Assembly (NCBI RefSeq): GCF_900090265.1
Contig: NZ_LT607752.1
Coordinates: 6,330,001-6,394,000, forward strand
DNA length: 64,000 nucleotides
From: Micromonospora rifamycinica
GTDB lineage: Bacteria; Actinomycetota; Actinomycetes; Mycobacteriales; Micromonosporaceae
Direction: 5' to 3'
The notes below the pieces were generated by a model. It saw only the letters and a list, made by a program, of their open reading frames with translations, did not search any database and had not been told where the DNA came from. Made by a program: the position numbers and the translations under genes. Positions 40,996-49,186 of this stretch are shown piece after piece (position 1 is the first letter of the stretch; every line of letters starts with the position of its first letter).

Positions 40996-41747
40996 CCGCT
41001 GCGCCGGCGCAGGGTGGCCGCCGCCAGTACCAGGGCCGCCAGTGCCGCGCCGGCCACGATCGCCATGTCCCGCCACATCAGGCCGGTGGGTTCGGCGTGC
41101 GCGCCGACCTCCTGGAGGGCCTCCACCGCGTACGACAGGGGCAGCACGTCGCTGACCGCCTGGAGCCAGCCGGCCATCTGCCCGCGGGGGACGAACAACC
41201 CGCACAGCAGCAGTTGCGGGGCGACCACCACCGGCATGAACTGCACCGCCTGGAACTCCGTCCGGGCGAACGCGCTGCACAGTAGCCCCAGCGCGACGGC
41301 CAGCACCGCGTTCACCGCGGCGATCCCGACGACCAGCCCGGCGGATCCGGCCGTGGTGAGCCCGAGCAGCTGGTACGCCGCGGCGGCGGCGACGGTCGAC
41401 TGGACCACTCCGGCCAGCCCGAACGCGATGCCGTAGCCGAAGAGCAGGTCGAGTTTGCCCAGCGGGGTGGTGAGCAGTCGTTCCAGCGTCCCGCTGGTGC
41501 GTTCGCGGAGCATCGCGATGCTGGTCACCAGGAACATGATGATGAACGGGAAGAAGCCCAGCATCACCAGGGCGACCCGGTCGAAGGGGGCCGGCCGGCC
41601 GGGCGGGGCGGGCTGGTCGGCGTACATGTAGTAGACCAGGGTGAGCAGCACCGTCGGCACCACCACCAGCAGCGCCACGGTGCGCCGGTCGTGCCGGAGC
41701 TGGCGCAGGATCCGCCCGGTGGTGGCGGCCAGGATGGTCGGGTTCAC
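40992..41747 (-). CDS. ABC-2 type transporter permease
   Basis: Membrane subunit of an ABC-2 exporter (drug- or daunorubicin-type), 251 residues with six helices and the family segment LRERTSGTLERLLTTPLGKLDLLFGY (residues ~82-107). GTG 41747 overlaps the stop of the ATPase gene by four bases, and its own stop overlaps tetR, so the operon is translationally coupled. Substrate unknown; self-resistance or xenobiotic export is plausible given the local TetR. Confidence 0.9.
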   Translation of the reverse strand: MNPTILAATTGRILRQLRHDRRTVALLVVVPTVLLTLVYYMYADQPAPPGRPAPFDRVALVMLGFFPFIIMFLVTSIAMLRERTSGTLERLLTTPLGKLDLLFGYGIAFGLAGVVQSTVAAAAAYQLLGLTTAGSAGLVVGIAAVNAVLAVALGLLCSAFARTEFQAVQFMPVVVAPQLLLCGLFVPRGQMAGWLQAVSDVLPLSYAVEALQEVGAHAEPTGLMWRDMAIVAGAALAALVLAAATLRRRSG

Positions 41748-42484
41748 GCCGCCTCCCCGGTGGTCGACGGGTCGGTCTCGCCGGCCCGGATCAGCCGCAG
41801 GAACGCCTCTTCCAGGTCGTCGACCCCGGTCGCGGCGCGCACCGCGTCCGGGGTGTCGTCGGCGATCAGTCGGCCGTGGCGGATGAGCAGCAGCCGGTCG
41901 CAGCGGGCCGCCTCGTCCATCACGTGGCTGGAGACCAGCAGGGTGGTCCCGGTGGCGGCGAGGGCGTGGAACCGGGCCCACAGGTCGGCCCGCAGCACCG
42001 GGTCCTGCCCCACCGTGGGTTCGTCGAGGACGATGAGTTCCGGTTCGCCGACCAGCGCGCAGGCCAGTGAGGCACGGCTGCGTTGCCCGCCGGAGAGGGT
42101 GCCGACCAGTTGGCCGGCGGCGGCGGCCAGGCCGACGTCGGCGACCGCCCGGTCGGCGTCGGCGGCGGCGCGTCCCTGGAGGGCGGCGAAGTACCGGGCG
42201 TTCTCCCGGACGGTCAGGTCGGCGTAGACGCTGGGCGCCTGGGTGAGGTAGCCGACCCGGTGGCGCAGGTCGGCCGCGCCGGCCGGACGGCCCAGCACGG
42301 TGACCGTGCCCGAGCTGATGGTCTGCACCCCGACCACGGCCCGCATCAGGGTGGTCTTGCCGCTGCCGCTGGGGCCGAGCAGTCCGGTGACCGCGCCCTG
42401 CGGCACCGTGCAGTCGATGCCGTCCAGCACCCGCCGCCGGCCCCGGTCGACGACCAGGTCGCGGACGGCGATGGCGTCGTCCAT
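41744..42484 (-). CDS. ABC-2 type transporter ATP-binding protein
   Basis: Cytoplasmic ATPase of the ABC-2 exporter, 246 residues. Walker A GPSGSGKTT (~37-45), Q-loop YLTQAPSVY, signature LSGGQRSRA (~130), Walker B LIVLDEPTVGQDP (~150-162) and switch His in VSSHVMDEAARC are all intact. ATG 42484 follows GAGGGAGG. It is first in the operon and is preceded by the symmetric operator region. Confidence 0.93.
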   Translation of the reverse strand: MDDAIAVRDLVVDRGRRRVLDGIDCTVPQGAVTGLLGPSGSGKTTLMRAVVGVQTISSGTVTVLGRPAGAADLRHRVGYLTQAPSVYADLTVRENARYFAALQGRAAADADRAVADVGLAAAAGQLVGTLSGGQRSRASLACALVGEPELIVLDEPTVGQDPVLRADLWARFHALAATGTTLLVSSHVMDEAARCDRLLLIRHGRLIADDTPDAVRAATGVDDLEEAFLRLIRAGETDPSTTGEAA

Positions 42485-42497
42485 CGCGCCTCCCTCT

Positions 42498-42537
42498 GTA
42501 ATTCATCGGTTGTTGAACTCAACGGTAGATGAATTAC
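42498..42537. promoter_or_regulatory. Nested palindromic operator upstream of the ABC-2 operon
   Basis: GTAATTCATC (42498-42507) and GATGAATTAC (42528-42537) form a perfect 10-bp inverted repeat around GTTGAACTCAAC (42512-42523), itself an inverted repeat with 5-bp arms. The segment is AT-rich and ends 14 bases before the ATPase start. It is the obvious TetR-type binding site. TTGAAC (42513-42518) and TACTCG (42535-42540) could also drive the plus strand. Confidence 0.7.
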
Positions 42538-42646
42538 TCGTCGTTCCGCAACGGCCTGTCACCGACCCGTCCCGGTGGCCGGTACGCCGGTGGGGGTGCC
42601 GCCGGCAGTACCCGACACGCCGGTGCCGCGGTCGGAGCCGGGTCGG

Positions 42647-42705
42647 CGGATCGGGCGCTAGCCTTCGGACCAGGGCATCAACCTTCGGATCGGGCGCTAG
42701 CCTTC
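42647..42705. repeat. 20-bp direct repeat, 39-bp period
   Basis: CGGATCGGGCGCTAGCCTTC occurs at 42647-42666 and again at 42686-42705 in the gap before the nucleotidyltransferase-HisI gene. It may be a duplicated regulatory site or chance duplication. Nothing else is evident in 42538-42751. Confidence 0.7.
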
Positions 42706-42751
42706 CGACCGGACAGGTGGTCCGCCTTCGGGCATTGCGCGCTGATCGGAC

Positions 42752-44044
42752 GTGCGGCACGATGGCGCGGTGGATCACGCTCCGTTGCCGGAGGCCGCCT
42801 TCCTGGCCGACTGGACCGACCGGCTGCGGGCGTCCGCCGACCGTCCCGTGGTCGGCATCCTGCTGCGCGGCAGCCATGCCCGGGGCGCCGCCACCGCGTA
42901 CAGCGACGTCGATCTCGACGTCCTGGTCACCGCGACCGCCGCGCCCACCCCGCCGTACGACGCCCGGCGGGCCTACCTGGCCGAGGTCGACGGGCGCATC
43001 GTGCACGTCTCGGTGGCCGCCCGGGACGTCCGCACCTGGGTCGACCGGCTCGGCGAGCCGGCCGAGTGGGCGTTCGGGCTGCCGGTGACGACCCCCGCCC
43101 GGCTGCTCTGGGCCGATCCGACCTGGCGGCCCCGGATCGACCTGCCGGTGCTCTGCCAGCCCGCCGACCAGCCCCGCCTGGAGGAGTTCGTCGCCACCCT
43201 CGGCAAGGTGGCGGGGGCCTGGGCCGCCGCCGACCCGCTCGGCGTCCGGCTGGCCGCCGCCGACCTGGCCCGGCTCTGCCCGTGCGTGCTACGGCTGGCC
43301 AACCCGGGGGTACGGGTGGCGTCCCGGCTGGTCGCCTTCGCCGCCGCCCTGGACCTGCCGGTCGCGCCGCCCGGCTACCGCGACGACATGCTCCGTTGCC
43401 TGGGGATCCGCCCCGGCGGCGTCGCCGAGGTCGCCGCCGCCGCGACCCGGCTGGTGGCCGGGGTGCTCCCGCTGGTCCGCCCGTACGCCGACCGGATCGC
43501 CGAGACGGCCGGCCCGGACCTCGCCCTGGCCCTGGGCGACGGCCGGCTGGACCGGTACGTCGCCCAGCTGTCCCGGGCGGTCGGGGACGGGGCGCAGGTG
43601 CCCGCGCCGCGTGCGGGACAATCGGTAACTGTGCCCGTACCTGACTCCGCTCCCAGCGCCGGTGGATCCGCCGGCGCGGTCCGCCCGTCCCGTCTCGACC
43701 CGGCCATCGCCGCCCGGCTGCGCCGCACCCCGGACGGCCTGGTCGCCGCGGTCGTGCGCCAGCACGACACCGGCGAGGTGCTGATGGTCGCCTGGATGGA
43801 CGACGAGGCGCTGCACCGCACCCTCACCACCGGCCGGGCCACCTACTGGTCGCGCAGCCGCCGGGAGTACTGGGTCAAGGGCGCCACCTCCGGCCACCAC
43901 CAGTACGTCCGCTCGGTGGCGCTGGACTGCGACGGCGACGCGGTGCTGGTCGGCGTGGACCAGGTCGGCGCGGCCTGCCACACCGGCGAGCGCACCTGCT
44001 TCTTCACCGAACTCCCGGTCACCACCCAGGGGGCGATCTCATGA
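42752..44044 (+). CDS. Nucleotidyltransferase domain in frame with HisI
   Basis: One open frame of 430 codons contains an N-terminal nucleotidyltransferase domain (~15-290) of the kanamycin/aminoglycoside-adenylyltransferase superfamily, with GSHARGAATAYSDVDLDVL (~40-58; metal Asp pair in DVDLD), and a C-terminal phosphoribosyl-AMP cyclohydrolase, HisI (~312-425). No stop codon separates them, so either they are one protein or HisI starts internally at GTG 43631. GTG 42752 opens the frame; GTG 42770 is likelier if the mRNA is leaderless (CACGAT at 42758-42763). Substrate of the first domain unknown. Confidence 0.7.
   Translation: MRHDGAVDHAPLPEAAFLADWTDRLRASADRPVVGILLRGSHARGAATAYSDVDLDVLVTATAAPTPPYDARRAYLAEVDGRIVHVSVAARDVRTWVDRLGEPAEWAFGLPVTTPARLLWADPTWRPRIDLPVLCQPADQPRLEEFVATLGKVAGAWAAADPLGVRLAAADLARLCPCVLRLANPGVRVASRLVAFAAALDLPVAPPGYRDDMLRCLGIRPGGVAEVAAAATRLVAGVLPLVRPYADRIAETAGPDLALALGDGRLDRYVAQLSRAVGDGAQVPAPRAGQSVTVPVPDSAPSAGGSAGAVRPSRLDPAIAARLRRTPDGLVAAVVRQHDTGEVLMVAWMDDEALHRTLTTGRATYWSRSRREYWVKGATSGHHQYVRSVALDCDGDAVLVGVDQVGAACHTGERTCFFTELPVTTQGAIS
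43631..44044 (+). CDS. hisI: Phosphoribosyl-AMP cyclohydrolase HisI (internal start)
   Basis: HisI opens the adenine ring of PR-AMP in histidine synthesis. Read from GTG 43631 the product is 137 residues, a normal length for stand-alone HisI. Motifs are intact: MVAWMDDEALHRTL, TYWSRSRREYWVKGATSGH (residues ~76-94), DCDGDAVLVGVDQVG and the zinc Cys/His set in ACHTGERTCFF. This entry overlaps the fused frame above: the sequence does not decide whether HisI is made separately. It overlaps trpE by four bases (ATGA), so his and trp translation are coupled here. Confidence 0.8.
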   Translation: MPVPDSAPSAGGSAGAVRPSRLDPAIAARLRRTPDGLVAAVVRQHDTGEVLMVAWMDDEALHRTLTTGRATYWSRSRREYWVKGATSGHHQYVRSVALDCDGDAVLVGVDQVGAACHTGERTCFFTELPVTTQGAIS

Positions 44045-45594
44045 CCGACGGTGCGCTCAGCCCGGATCTGCCGACGTTCGTCGAGGCGGCGGCCCGGTGG
44101 CGGGTGGTGCCGGTGACCCGGCGGCTGCTGGCCGACGCGGAGACCCCGGTCGGGGTCTACCGCAAGCTGGCCGGCGGGCCGGGCACCTTCCTGCTGGAGT
44201 CCGCCGAGCAGGGCGTCGGCTCGGCCGGGATGGCCTGGTCGCGGTACTCGTTCATCGGGGTGCGCAGCAGCGCGACCCTGGTCGAGCGGGACGGCGTGGC
44301 GAGCTGGACCGGCACCCCGCCGGCCGGCGTGCCGGTCACCGGGGATCCGGTGCACGTGCTGCGGGAGACCGTCACGGCGCTCGCCGGGGGCACGCCGGAT
44401 CCGGCCGCCGGCCTGCCCCCGCTGACCGGCGGCATGGTGGGCTACCTGGGGTACGACCTGATCCGCCGGTTCGAGCGGCTGCCCGAGTTCACCGAGGACG
44501 ATCTCGGGGTGCCGGAGCTGGGCATGATGCTGGCCACCGACCTGGTGGTGCTGGACCACTACGACGGCTCGGCGATCCTGGTCGCCAACGCGGTGCTGCC
44601 GCCGCTGGACGACCCGGACCGGGCGGCCCTGGTCACCGCCGCGTACCACCACGCGGTCGGCCGGCTCGACGCGATGACCACCGCGTTGTCCCGACCGATT
44701 CCGCCCATGATCTCGACGGTGGACCGGCCGCCGGCCGGCGACGTGGTCAGCCGGACCGCCGAGGGCGGCTACCCGAAGGCGGTCGAGGCGGCGAAGGAGG
44801 CGATCCGGGCCGGCGAGTGCTTCCAGATCGTGCTGGCCCAGCGGTTCGAGCGGGCCACCGACGCCGACCCGCTGGACGTCTACCGGGTGCTGCGGACGAC
44901 CAACCCGAGCCCGTACATGTACCTGCTGCGGTTCGACGGGTTCGACATCGTCGGCTCGTCCCCGGAGGCGCACCTGAAGGTCAACGCCGACGCCGACGGG
45001 CAGCGTCGGGCGATGCTGCACCCGATCGCCGGCACCCGGCCGCGCGGGGCCACCCCGGCGGCCGACGCCCGGCTCGCCACCGAGCTGCTGGCCGACCCGA
45101 AGGAACGGGCCGAGCACGTGATGCTGGTCGACCTGGGCCGCAACGACCTGGGCCGGGTGTGCCGGCCGGGCACCGTGCAGGTGCCGGAGTTCGCCACCAT
45201 CGAGCGGTACAGCCACGTGATGCACATCGTCTCCACGGTGGTGGGCACCCTGCGCGACGACCGGACGGCCTTCGACGCGCTGGCCGCCACCTTCCCGGCC
45301 GGCACCCTGTCCGGGGCGCCGAAGGTCCGGGCCATGGAGATCATCGAGGAGCTGGAACCGGTCCGGCGGGGCCTCTACGGCGGCACCGTGGGCTACTTCG
45401 GGTTCGGCGGCGACCTCGACATGGCGATCGCGATCCGTACCGCGCTGATCCGCGACGGCCGGGCGTACGTGCAGGCCGGGGCGGGGGTGGTGGCCGATTC
45501 CGATCCGGCCGCCGAGGACCAGGAGACCCGGAACAAGGCCGCCGCCGTGCTGGCCGCCATCGCCGCCGCCGAAACCCTGCGACCGGCCCGGTGA
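44041..45594 (+). CDS. trpE: Anthranilate synthase component I TrpE
   Basis: TrpE converts chorismate and ammonia (from TrpG) to anthranilate. The 517-residue protein has the N-terminal regulatory domain with LLESAEQG, the tryptophan-feedback-type motif seen across the family, and the chorismate-binding domain with NPSPYMYLLRFDGFDIVGSSPE (region ~284-305), HPIAGTRPRG, ELLADPKERAEHVMLVDLGRND (region ~341-362) and GTLSGAPKVRAMEIIEELEP. It is not fused to TrpG. No W-rich leader peptide or attenuator is visible, since it overlaps hisI directly. trpG and trpD are not in this window. Confidence 0.96.
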   Translation: MTDGALSPDLPTFVEAAARWRVVPVTRRLLADAETPVGVYRKLAGGPGTFLLESAEQGVGSAGMAWSRYSFIGVRSSATLVERDGVASWTGTPPAGVPVTGDPVHVLRETVTALAGGTPDPAAGLPPLTGGMVGYLGYDLIRRFERLPEFTEDDLGVPELGMMLATDLVVLDHYDGSAILVANAVLPPLDDPDRAALVTAAYHHAVGRLDAMTTALSRPIPPMISTVDRPPAGDVVSRTAEGGYPKAVEAAKEAIRAGECFQIVLAQRFERATDADPLDVYRVLRTTNPSPYMYLLRFDGFDIVGSSPEAHLKVNADADGQRRAMLHPIAGTRPRGATPAADARLATELLADPKERAEHVMLVDLGRNDLGRVCRPGTVQVPEFATIERYSHVMHIVSTVVGTLRDDRTAFDALAATFPAGTLSGAPKVRAMEIIEELEPVRRGLYGGTVGYFGFGGDLDMAIAIRTALIRDGRAYVQAGAGVVADSDPAAEDQETRNKAAAVLAAIAAAETLRPAR

Positions 45595-46181
45595 GCGATA
45601 CCGGGACAGCCGCGACGACGGCCGCCGGCAGCGCGTCGGGCGGGCGGCGCGAGCTGACGTACGCGCTGCTGCTCTGCCTGGCGGGGGCGGGCCTGGCCAG
45701 CTGGGCGGCGACCCGGACCTGGGCGGTGGAGGTGCTCGCCCGGGGTGCGCTGCCGGCGGCCCGGCAGGACCGTTCCGGGGCGGACCTGCTGCCCTGGCTC
45801 CCCGCGTTGGCGCTGGTCGCGTTGGCCGGCAGTGGCGCGGTGCTGGCCACCCGGGGACGGGTCCGGCGGTCGCTGGGCGGGCTGGTCGCGCTGCTCGGCC
45901 TGGCGGTGGCGGCCGGTGCCGGTTACGGGCTGACCGCCGATCTCGGCGTCGAGGTGCACCCGCAGTGGCCGGCGCTCTGCCTGCTCGGCGGGTTGGTGGC
46001 GGCCGGTGGTGGGCTGCTCACCGCGCGGCGCGGCGGGCACTGGCCGGCGATGGGGGCCCGCTACGAGCGGCCGGCGCGCACCGGTGGGCCGGCGCGTTCC
46101 GACGGGCGGCCGATCGCCGACCGGGGCACCCGGGAGGCCTGGGACGCGCTCGACCGGGGTGAGGACCCGACGGTCAGCTGA
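45591..46181 (+). CDS. Trp-biosynthesis-associated membrane protein (TIGR02234)
   Basis: Actinobacterial membrane protein regularly found next to trpE; 196 residues with four helices (about 22-42, 65-84, 92-110 and 125-145) and WAATRTWAVEV after the first helix, a family hallmark. Function is unknown; transport of tryptophan or precursor has been guessed. GTG 45591 overlaps the trpE stop. Its last eight bases overlap the oppositely oriented gene that ends at 46174. Confidence 0.88.
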   Translation: MSDTGTAATTAAGSASGGRRELTYALLLCLAGAGLASWAATRTWAVEVLARGALPAARQDRSGADLLPWLPALALVALAGSGAVLATRGRVRRSLGGLVALLGLAVAAGAGYGLTADLGVEVHPQWPALCLLGGLVAAGGGLLTARRGGHWPAMGARYERPARTGGPARSDGRPIADRGTREAWDALDRGEDPTVS

Positions 46182-46554
46182 CCGGCTGCGGGGCGCGGGT
46201 CGTCGGCCGCTGTCCGGCGGCGGCCCGGCCCCCGGTCCCGCGCCGGGCCGCGGCCAGCTCGGCGCCGGCGGTGGCCCGGGCGGCGGCCAGCTCGGTGCCG
46301 GCGGTGGCCCGGGTGGTGGGCAGCCCGGCCCGGGCGGCGGCCAGCTCGGCGACCAGGCGGTCCAGTTCGGCGCGTTGACCCGCGCGGGCGCGGTCGGCGC
46401 AGACCGCCTCCCAGGCGTTGCCCCGTGCGGTCCGCACCCGGCCCTCGCCGGCCACGACGCGTTCGAGGGTGTGCACCACCTCGACGGCCAGCGACGCGAC
46501 CGTCCGGGAGATGGTGGTGAGTCCGATGCCGGCGTTCGGCCCCGCAGTGCTCAT
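46174..46554 (-). CDS. Ala-rich helical protein of unknown function
   Basis: The 126-residue product has an N-terminal part (MSTAGPNAGIGLTTISRTVASLAVEVVHTL, described as residues 1-30) and then a highly helical Ala/Arg/Glu region with an 11-residue repeat of the type ATAGAELAAAR (~80-105). The repeat shows at DNA level as 33-bp units. It is transcribed against the trp genes in the spot where many actinobacteria carry a small HGxxPAAW membrane gene. I do not recognise a family. Confidence 0.6.
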   Translation of the reverse strand: MSTAGPNAGIGLTTISRTVASLAVEVVHTLERVVAGEGRVRTARGNAWEAVCADRARAGQRAELDRLVAELAAARAGLPTTRATAGTELAAARATAGAELAAARRGTGGRAAAGQRPTTRAPQPVS

Positions 46555-46944
46555 AGGTCACCCCGCACGATGAGATCCGATGGTGGGCAGGCGCATCGTC
46601 GAGTCTGCCCGATGCCGATGCTGCCGGGTTCACGTTTCGCCCGGGTGACGGCCCGGTCAACGGTCCCGACCTGCGCCGGACGGGCATTCTTGACCTTGGT
46701 CACAGCGGGCCGGCGACCGCCCCGAGCTGCGCGGCGGCGCGGATCGTGATCTCATAGCGTATGGGCATCGATCGATGGTCCGGAGTGCCCCGGACGACGG
46801 ATGTCGATGACACCGCCCGACGGGTACGGTGGCGCTGCGTGACATTCCGTTCACCGGAGGTCGGGCATCATGCCACAGCCCATCTCGTGAGGAGCGCCAT
46901 ACCCCCGGCACATGTCGCCAGGTGGCGCGCCCTAGCATCGGCCC
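46555..46944. other. 390-bp gap before trpC, with promoter elements
   Basis: No convincing gene is present; short frames on both strands lack ribosome sites and look like chance. A hairpin, GTCCGG (46778-46783) and CCGGAC (46790-46795), lies mid-gap. TAGCAT (46933-46938) ends six bases before the trpC ATG, predicting a leaderless trpC transcript separate from trpE. The region 46600-46800 is somewhat lower in GC. Confidence 0.55.
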
Positions 46945-47835
46945 ATGACACCCGGAGAGGGGAGTCCGTTGGTGACTGCTGATCATGCACACGCAGAGGG
47001 GGACGGGGCCGGTTCGGCGGCGTCCGGAAGCGTGCTCGACGAGATCCTGGCCGGCGTCCGCGAGGACGTGGCGCGGCGGCAGGAGCAGGTTCCGCTGGAG
47101 CGGATCCGCGAGCTGGCCGCCGCCGCGCCGCCGCCGCTGGACGCGTACGCGGCCCTGCGCAAGCCCGGCGTGGCCGTGATCGCCGAGGTGAAGCGCTCCT
47201 CACCGAGCCGGGGCCGGCTGGCCGAGATCGCCGACCCGGCCGAGCTGGCGGGGGAGTACGCCTCCGGCGGCGCCCGGGTGATCAGCGTGCTGACCGAGGG
47301 ACGGTGGTTCGGCGGCTCGCTCGACGATCTGGCCGCGGTCCGTGCCGCCGTCAACGTGCCGGTCCTGCGCAAGGACTTCGTGGTCTCCAGCTACCAGGTG
47401 CACGAGGCCCGGGCGCACGGGGCCGACCTGGTGCTGCTGATCGTCGCCGCGCTGGAGCAGAACGCCCTGGTCGGGCTCCTGGAGCGGATCGAGTCGCTCG
47501 GCATGTGCGCGCTGGTCGAGGTGCACACCGAGGAGGAGGCCGACCGGGCGCTGGAGGCCGGCGCGCAGGTGATCGGGGTCAACGCCCGCAACCTGCGTAC
47601 CCTGGAGGTCGACCGGTCCGTGTTCGAGCGGATCGCCCCCGGCCTGCCCAGCAGCGTCGTCAAGATCGCCGAGTCCGGCGTGCGGGGTCCGCACGACCTG
47701 ATCCGGTACGCCTCGGCCGGCGCCGACGCCGTCCTGGTGGGCGAGGGACTGGTCACCCAGAAGAGCCCCCGTGAGGCGGTCGCCGAGCTGGTCAACGCCG
47801 GGAACCACCCGGCCACGCCCCGCCCGGCGCGCTGA
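46945..47835 (+). CDS. trpC: Indole-3-glycerol phosphate synthase TrpC
   Basis: TrpC cyclises CdRP to indole-3-glycerol phosphate. The 296-residue (beta-alpha)8 protein has IAEVKRSSPSRGRL (~73-86, catalytic Lys), VLRKDFVVSSYQVHEARAHG (~135-154), LVEVHTEEEADRAL and GVNARNLRTLEVD with KIAESGVR. It is the monofunctional form, so the TrpF step must be done elsewhere, probably by PriA at 23511. The first ~28 residues look non-conserved; GTG 46972, preceded by GAGAGGGGAG, is a possible alternative start to the leaderless ATG 46945. Confidence 0.95.
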   Translation: MTPGEGSPLVTADHAHAEGDGAGSAASGSVLDEILAGVREDVARRQEQVPLERIRELAAAAPPPLDAYAALRKPGVAVIAEVKRSSPSRGRLAEIADPAELAGEYASGGARVISVLTEGRWFGGSLDDLAAVRAAVNVPVLRKDFVVSSYQVHEARAHGADLVLLIVAALEQNALVGLLERIESLGMCALVEVHTEEEADRALEAGAQVIGVNARNLRTLEVDRSVFERIAPGLPSSVVKIAESGVRGPHDLIRYASAGADAVLVGEGLVTQKSPREAVAELVNAGNHPATPRPAR

Positions 47836-47872
47836 CCCGACGGGCAGATCCGCGCAGCGAGAGGACATCGCG

Positions 47873-47950
47873 ATGAGCGAGCGTGAGCGATTCGTCACCG
47901 GCGACACGACGGCGCGTCGGCACGCGACCGGCCGGGGAGCGGCGGCATGA
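47873..47950 (+). CDS. 25-codon ORF between trpC and trpB
   Basis: MSERERFVTGDTTARRHATG and five more residues. It has a good ribosome site (GAGAGGA, five to eleven bases upstream) and its stop overlaps the trpB start by four bases (ATGA), so it is probably translated and couples trpB. Streptomyces carries a small gene, trpM, at this position, but this peptide is much shorter and I cannot claim homology. It has no tryptophan codons, so it is not a classical attenuator leader. Confidence 0.45.
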   Translation: MSERERFVTGDTTARRHATGRGAAA

Positions 47951-49182
47951 GCGCCGACGTGTCGACCCCGGCCGGGCAGTTCCCCGACTCCGCCGGCCAC
48001 TTCGGCCGGTTCGGCGGCCGGTTCGTCCCCGAGGCGCTGGTCGCGGCGCTCGACGAGCTGGACGCGGCATACCGCAAGGCGATGACCGACGAGGAGTTCC
48101 GCGCCGAGTTCGACGCCCTGCTGCGCGACTACGCCGGCACCCCCTCGCTGCTGTACTCCGCCGAGCGGTTCTCCGCCAAGGTCGGCGCCCGGGTGCTGCT
48201 CAAGCGGGAGGACCTCAACCACACCGGCGCGCACAAGGTGCGCAACGTGCTGGGCCAGGCGCTGCTCACCCGACGGATGGGCAAGCGGCGGGTGATCGCC
48301 GAGACCGGTGCCGGCCAGCACGGGGTGGCCACCGCCACCGCCGCCGCCCTGTTCGACCTCGAGTGCGTGGTCTACATGGGCGAGGTGGACACCGAGCGGC
48401 AGGCGCTCAACGTGGCCCGGATGCGGATGCTCGGCGCCACCGTCGTCCCGGTGACCACCGGCTCGCGCACCCTCAAGGACGCGATGAACGAGGCGATGCG
48501 GGACTGGGTCGCCAACGTCGACGACACCCACTACCTGATCGGCACCGCCGCCGGCCCGCACCCGTTCCCGGAGCTGGTCCGGGACTTCGTGCGCGGCATC
48601 GGCGACGAGGCCCGCCGGCAGTGCCTCGACCTCACCGGGGGGCTCCCGGACGCGGTCCTCGCCTGCGTCGGTGGCGGCTCCAACGCGCTGGGCATCTTCC
48701 ACGCCTTCGTCCCCGACACCGACGTGCGGCTGTACGGCTTCGAGGCCGGCGGCGAGGGCGTGGACACCGACCGGCACGCGGCCAGCATCACCGGCGGCAC
48801 CCCGGGGGTGCTGCACGGCGCCCGCACGTACGTGCTCCAGAACGCCGACGGTCAGACCATCGAGTCGCACTCGATCTCCGCCGGCCTGGACTACCCCGGC
48901 GTCGGCCCGGAGCACGCCTGGCTGCACGACAGCGGCCGGGCCCGCTACCTGCCGGTCACCGACCGGGAGGCGATGGCCGCGTTCGAGCTGCTCTGCCGCA
49001 CCGAGGGGATCATCCCGGCGATCGAGAGCGCGCACGCGCTGGCCGGCGCGGTGCAGGTCGCCCCGCAGCTCGCCGCCGAGCTGGGCCGGGAGCCGGTCCT
49101 CGTGGTCAACCTCTCCGGCCGGGGCGACAAGGACGTGCACACCGCCGGTGAGTACTTCGGCATCCTCGACAAGGAGCAGTGA
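47947..49182 (+). CDS. trpB: Tryptophan synthase beta subunit TrpB
   Basis: PLP enzyme joining indole and serine to tryptophan, working as an alpha2-beta2 complex with TrpA. The 411-residue protein has FGRFGGRFVPEAL, the PLP-lysine segment KREDLNHTGAHKVRNVLGQA (Lys ~96), AETGAGQHGVATA and the glycine-rich phosphate loop CVGGGSNALG (~239-248). ATG 47947 overlaps the upstream ORF. It is the standard TrpB1 type. Confidence 0.97.
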   Translation: MSADVSTPAGQFPDSAGHFGRFGGRFVPEALVAALDELDAAYRKAMTDEEFRAEFDALLRDYAGTPSLLYSAERFSAKVGARVLLKREDLNHTGAHKVRNVLGQALLTRRMGKRRVIAETGAGQHGVATATAAALFDLECVVYMGEVDTERQALNVARMRMLGATVVPVTTGSRTLKDAMNEAMRDWVANVDDTHYLIGTAAGPHPFPELVRDFVRGIGDEARRQCLDLTGGLPDAVLACVGGGSNALGIFHAFVPDTDVRLYGFEAGGEGVDTDRHAASITGGTPGVLHGARTYVLQNADGQTIESHSISAGLDYPGVGPEHAWLHDSGRARYLPVTDREAMAAFELLCRTEGIIPAIESAHALAGAVQVAPQLAAELGREPVLVVNLSGRGDKDVHTAGEYFGILDKEQ

Positions 49183-49186
49183 GACC

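Noticed and set aside
44041..44300. Tryptophan attenuator or T-box before trpE
   Set aside because: trpE overlaps hisI by four bases, leaving no leader, and no Trp-codon run or T-box-like element was seen.
46657..46992. Short frames on both strands before trpC
   Set aside because: No ribosome sites or recognisable protein features; they overlap the trpC promoter.
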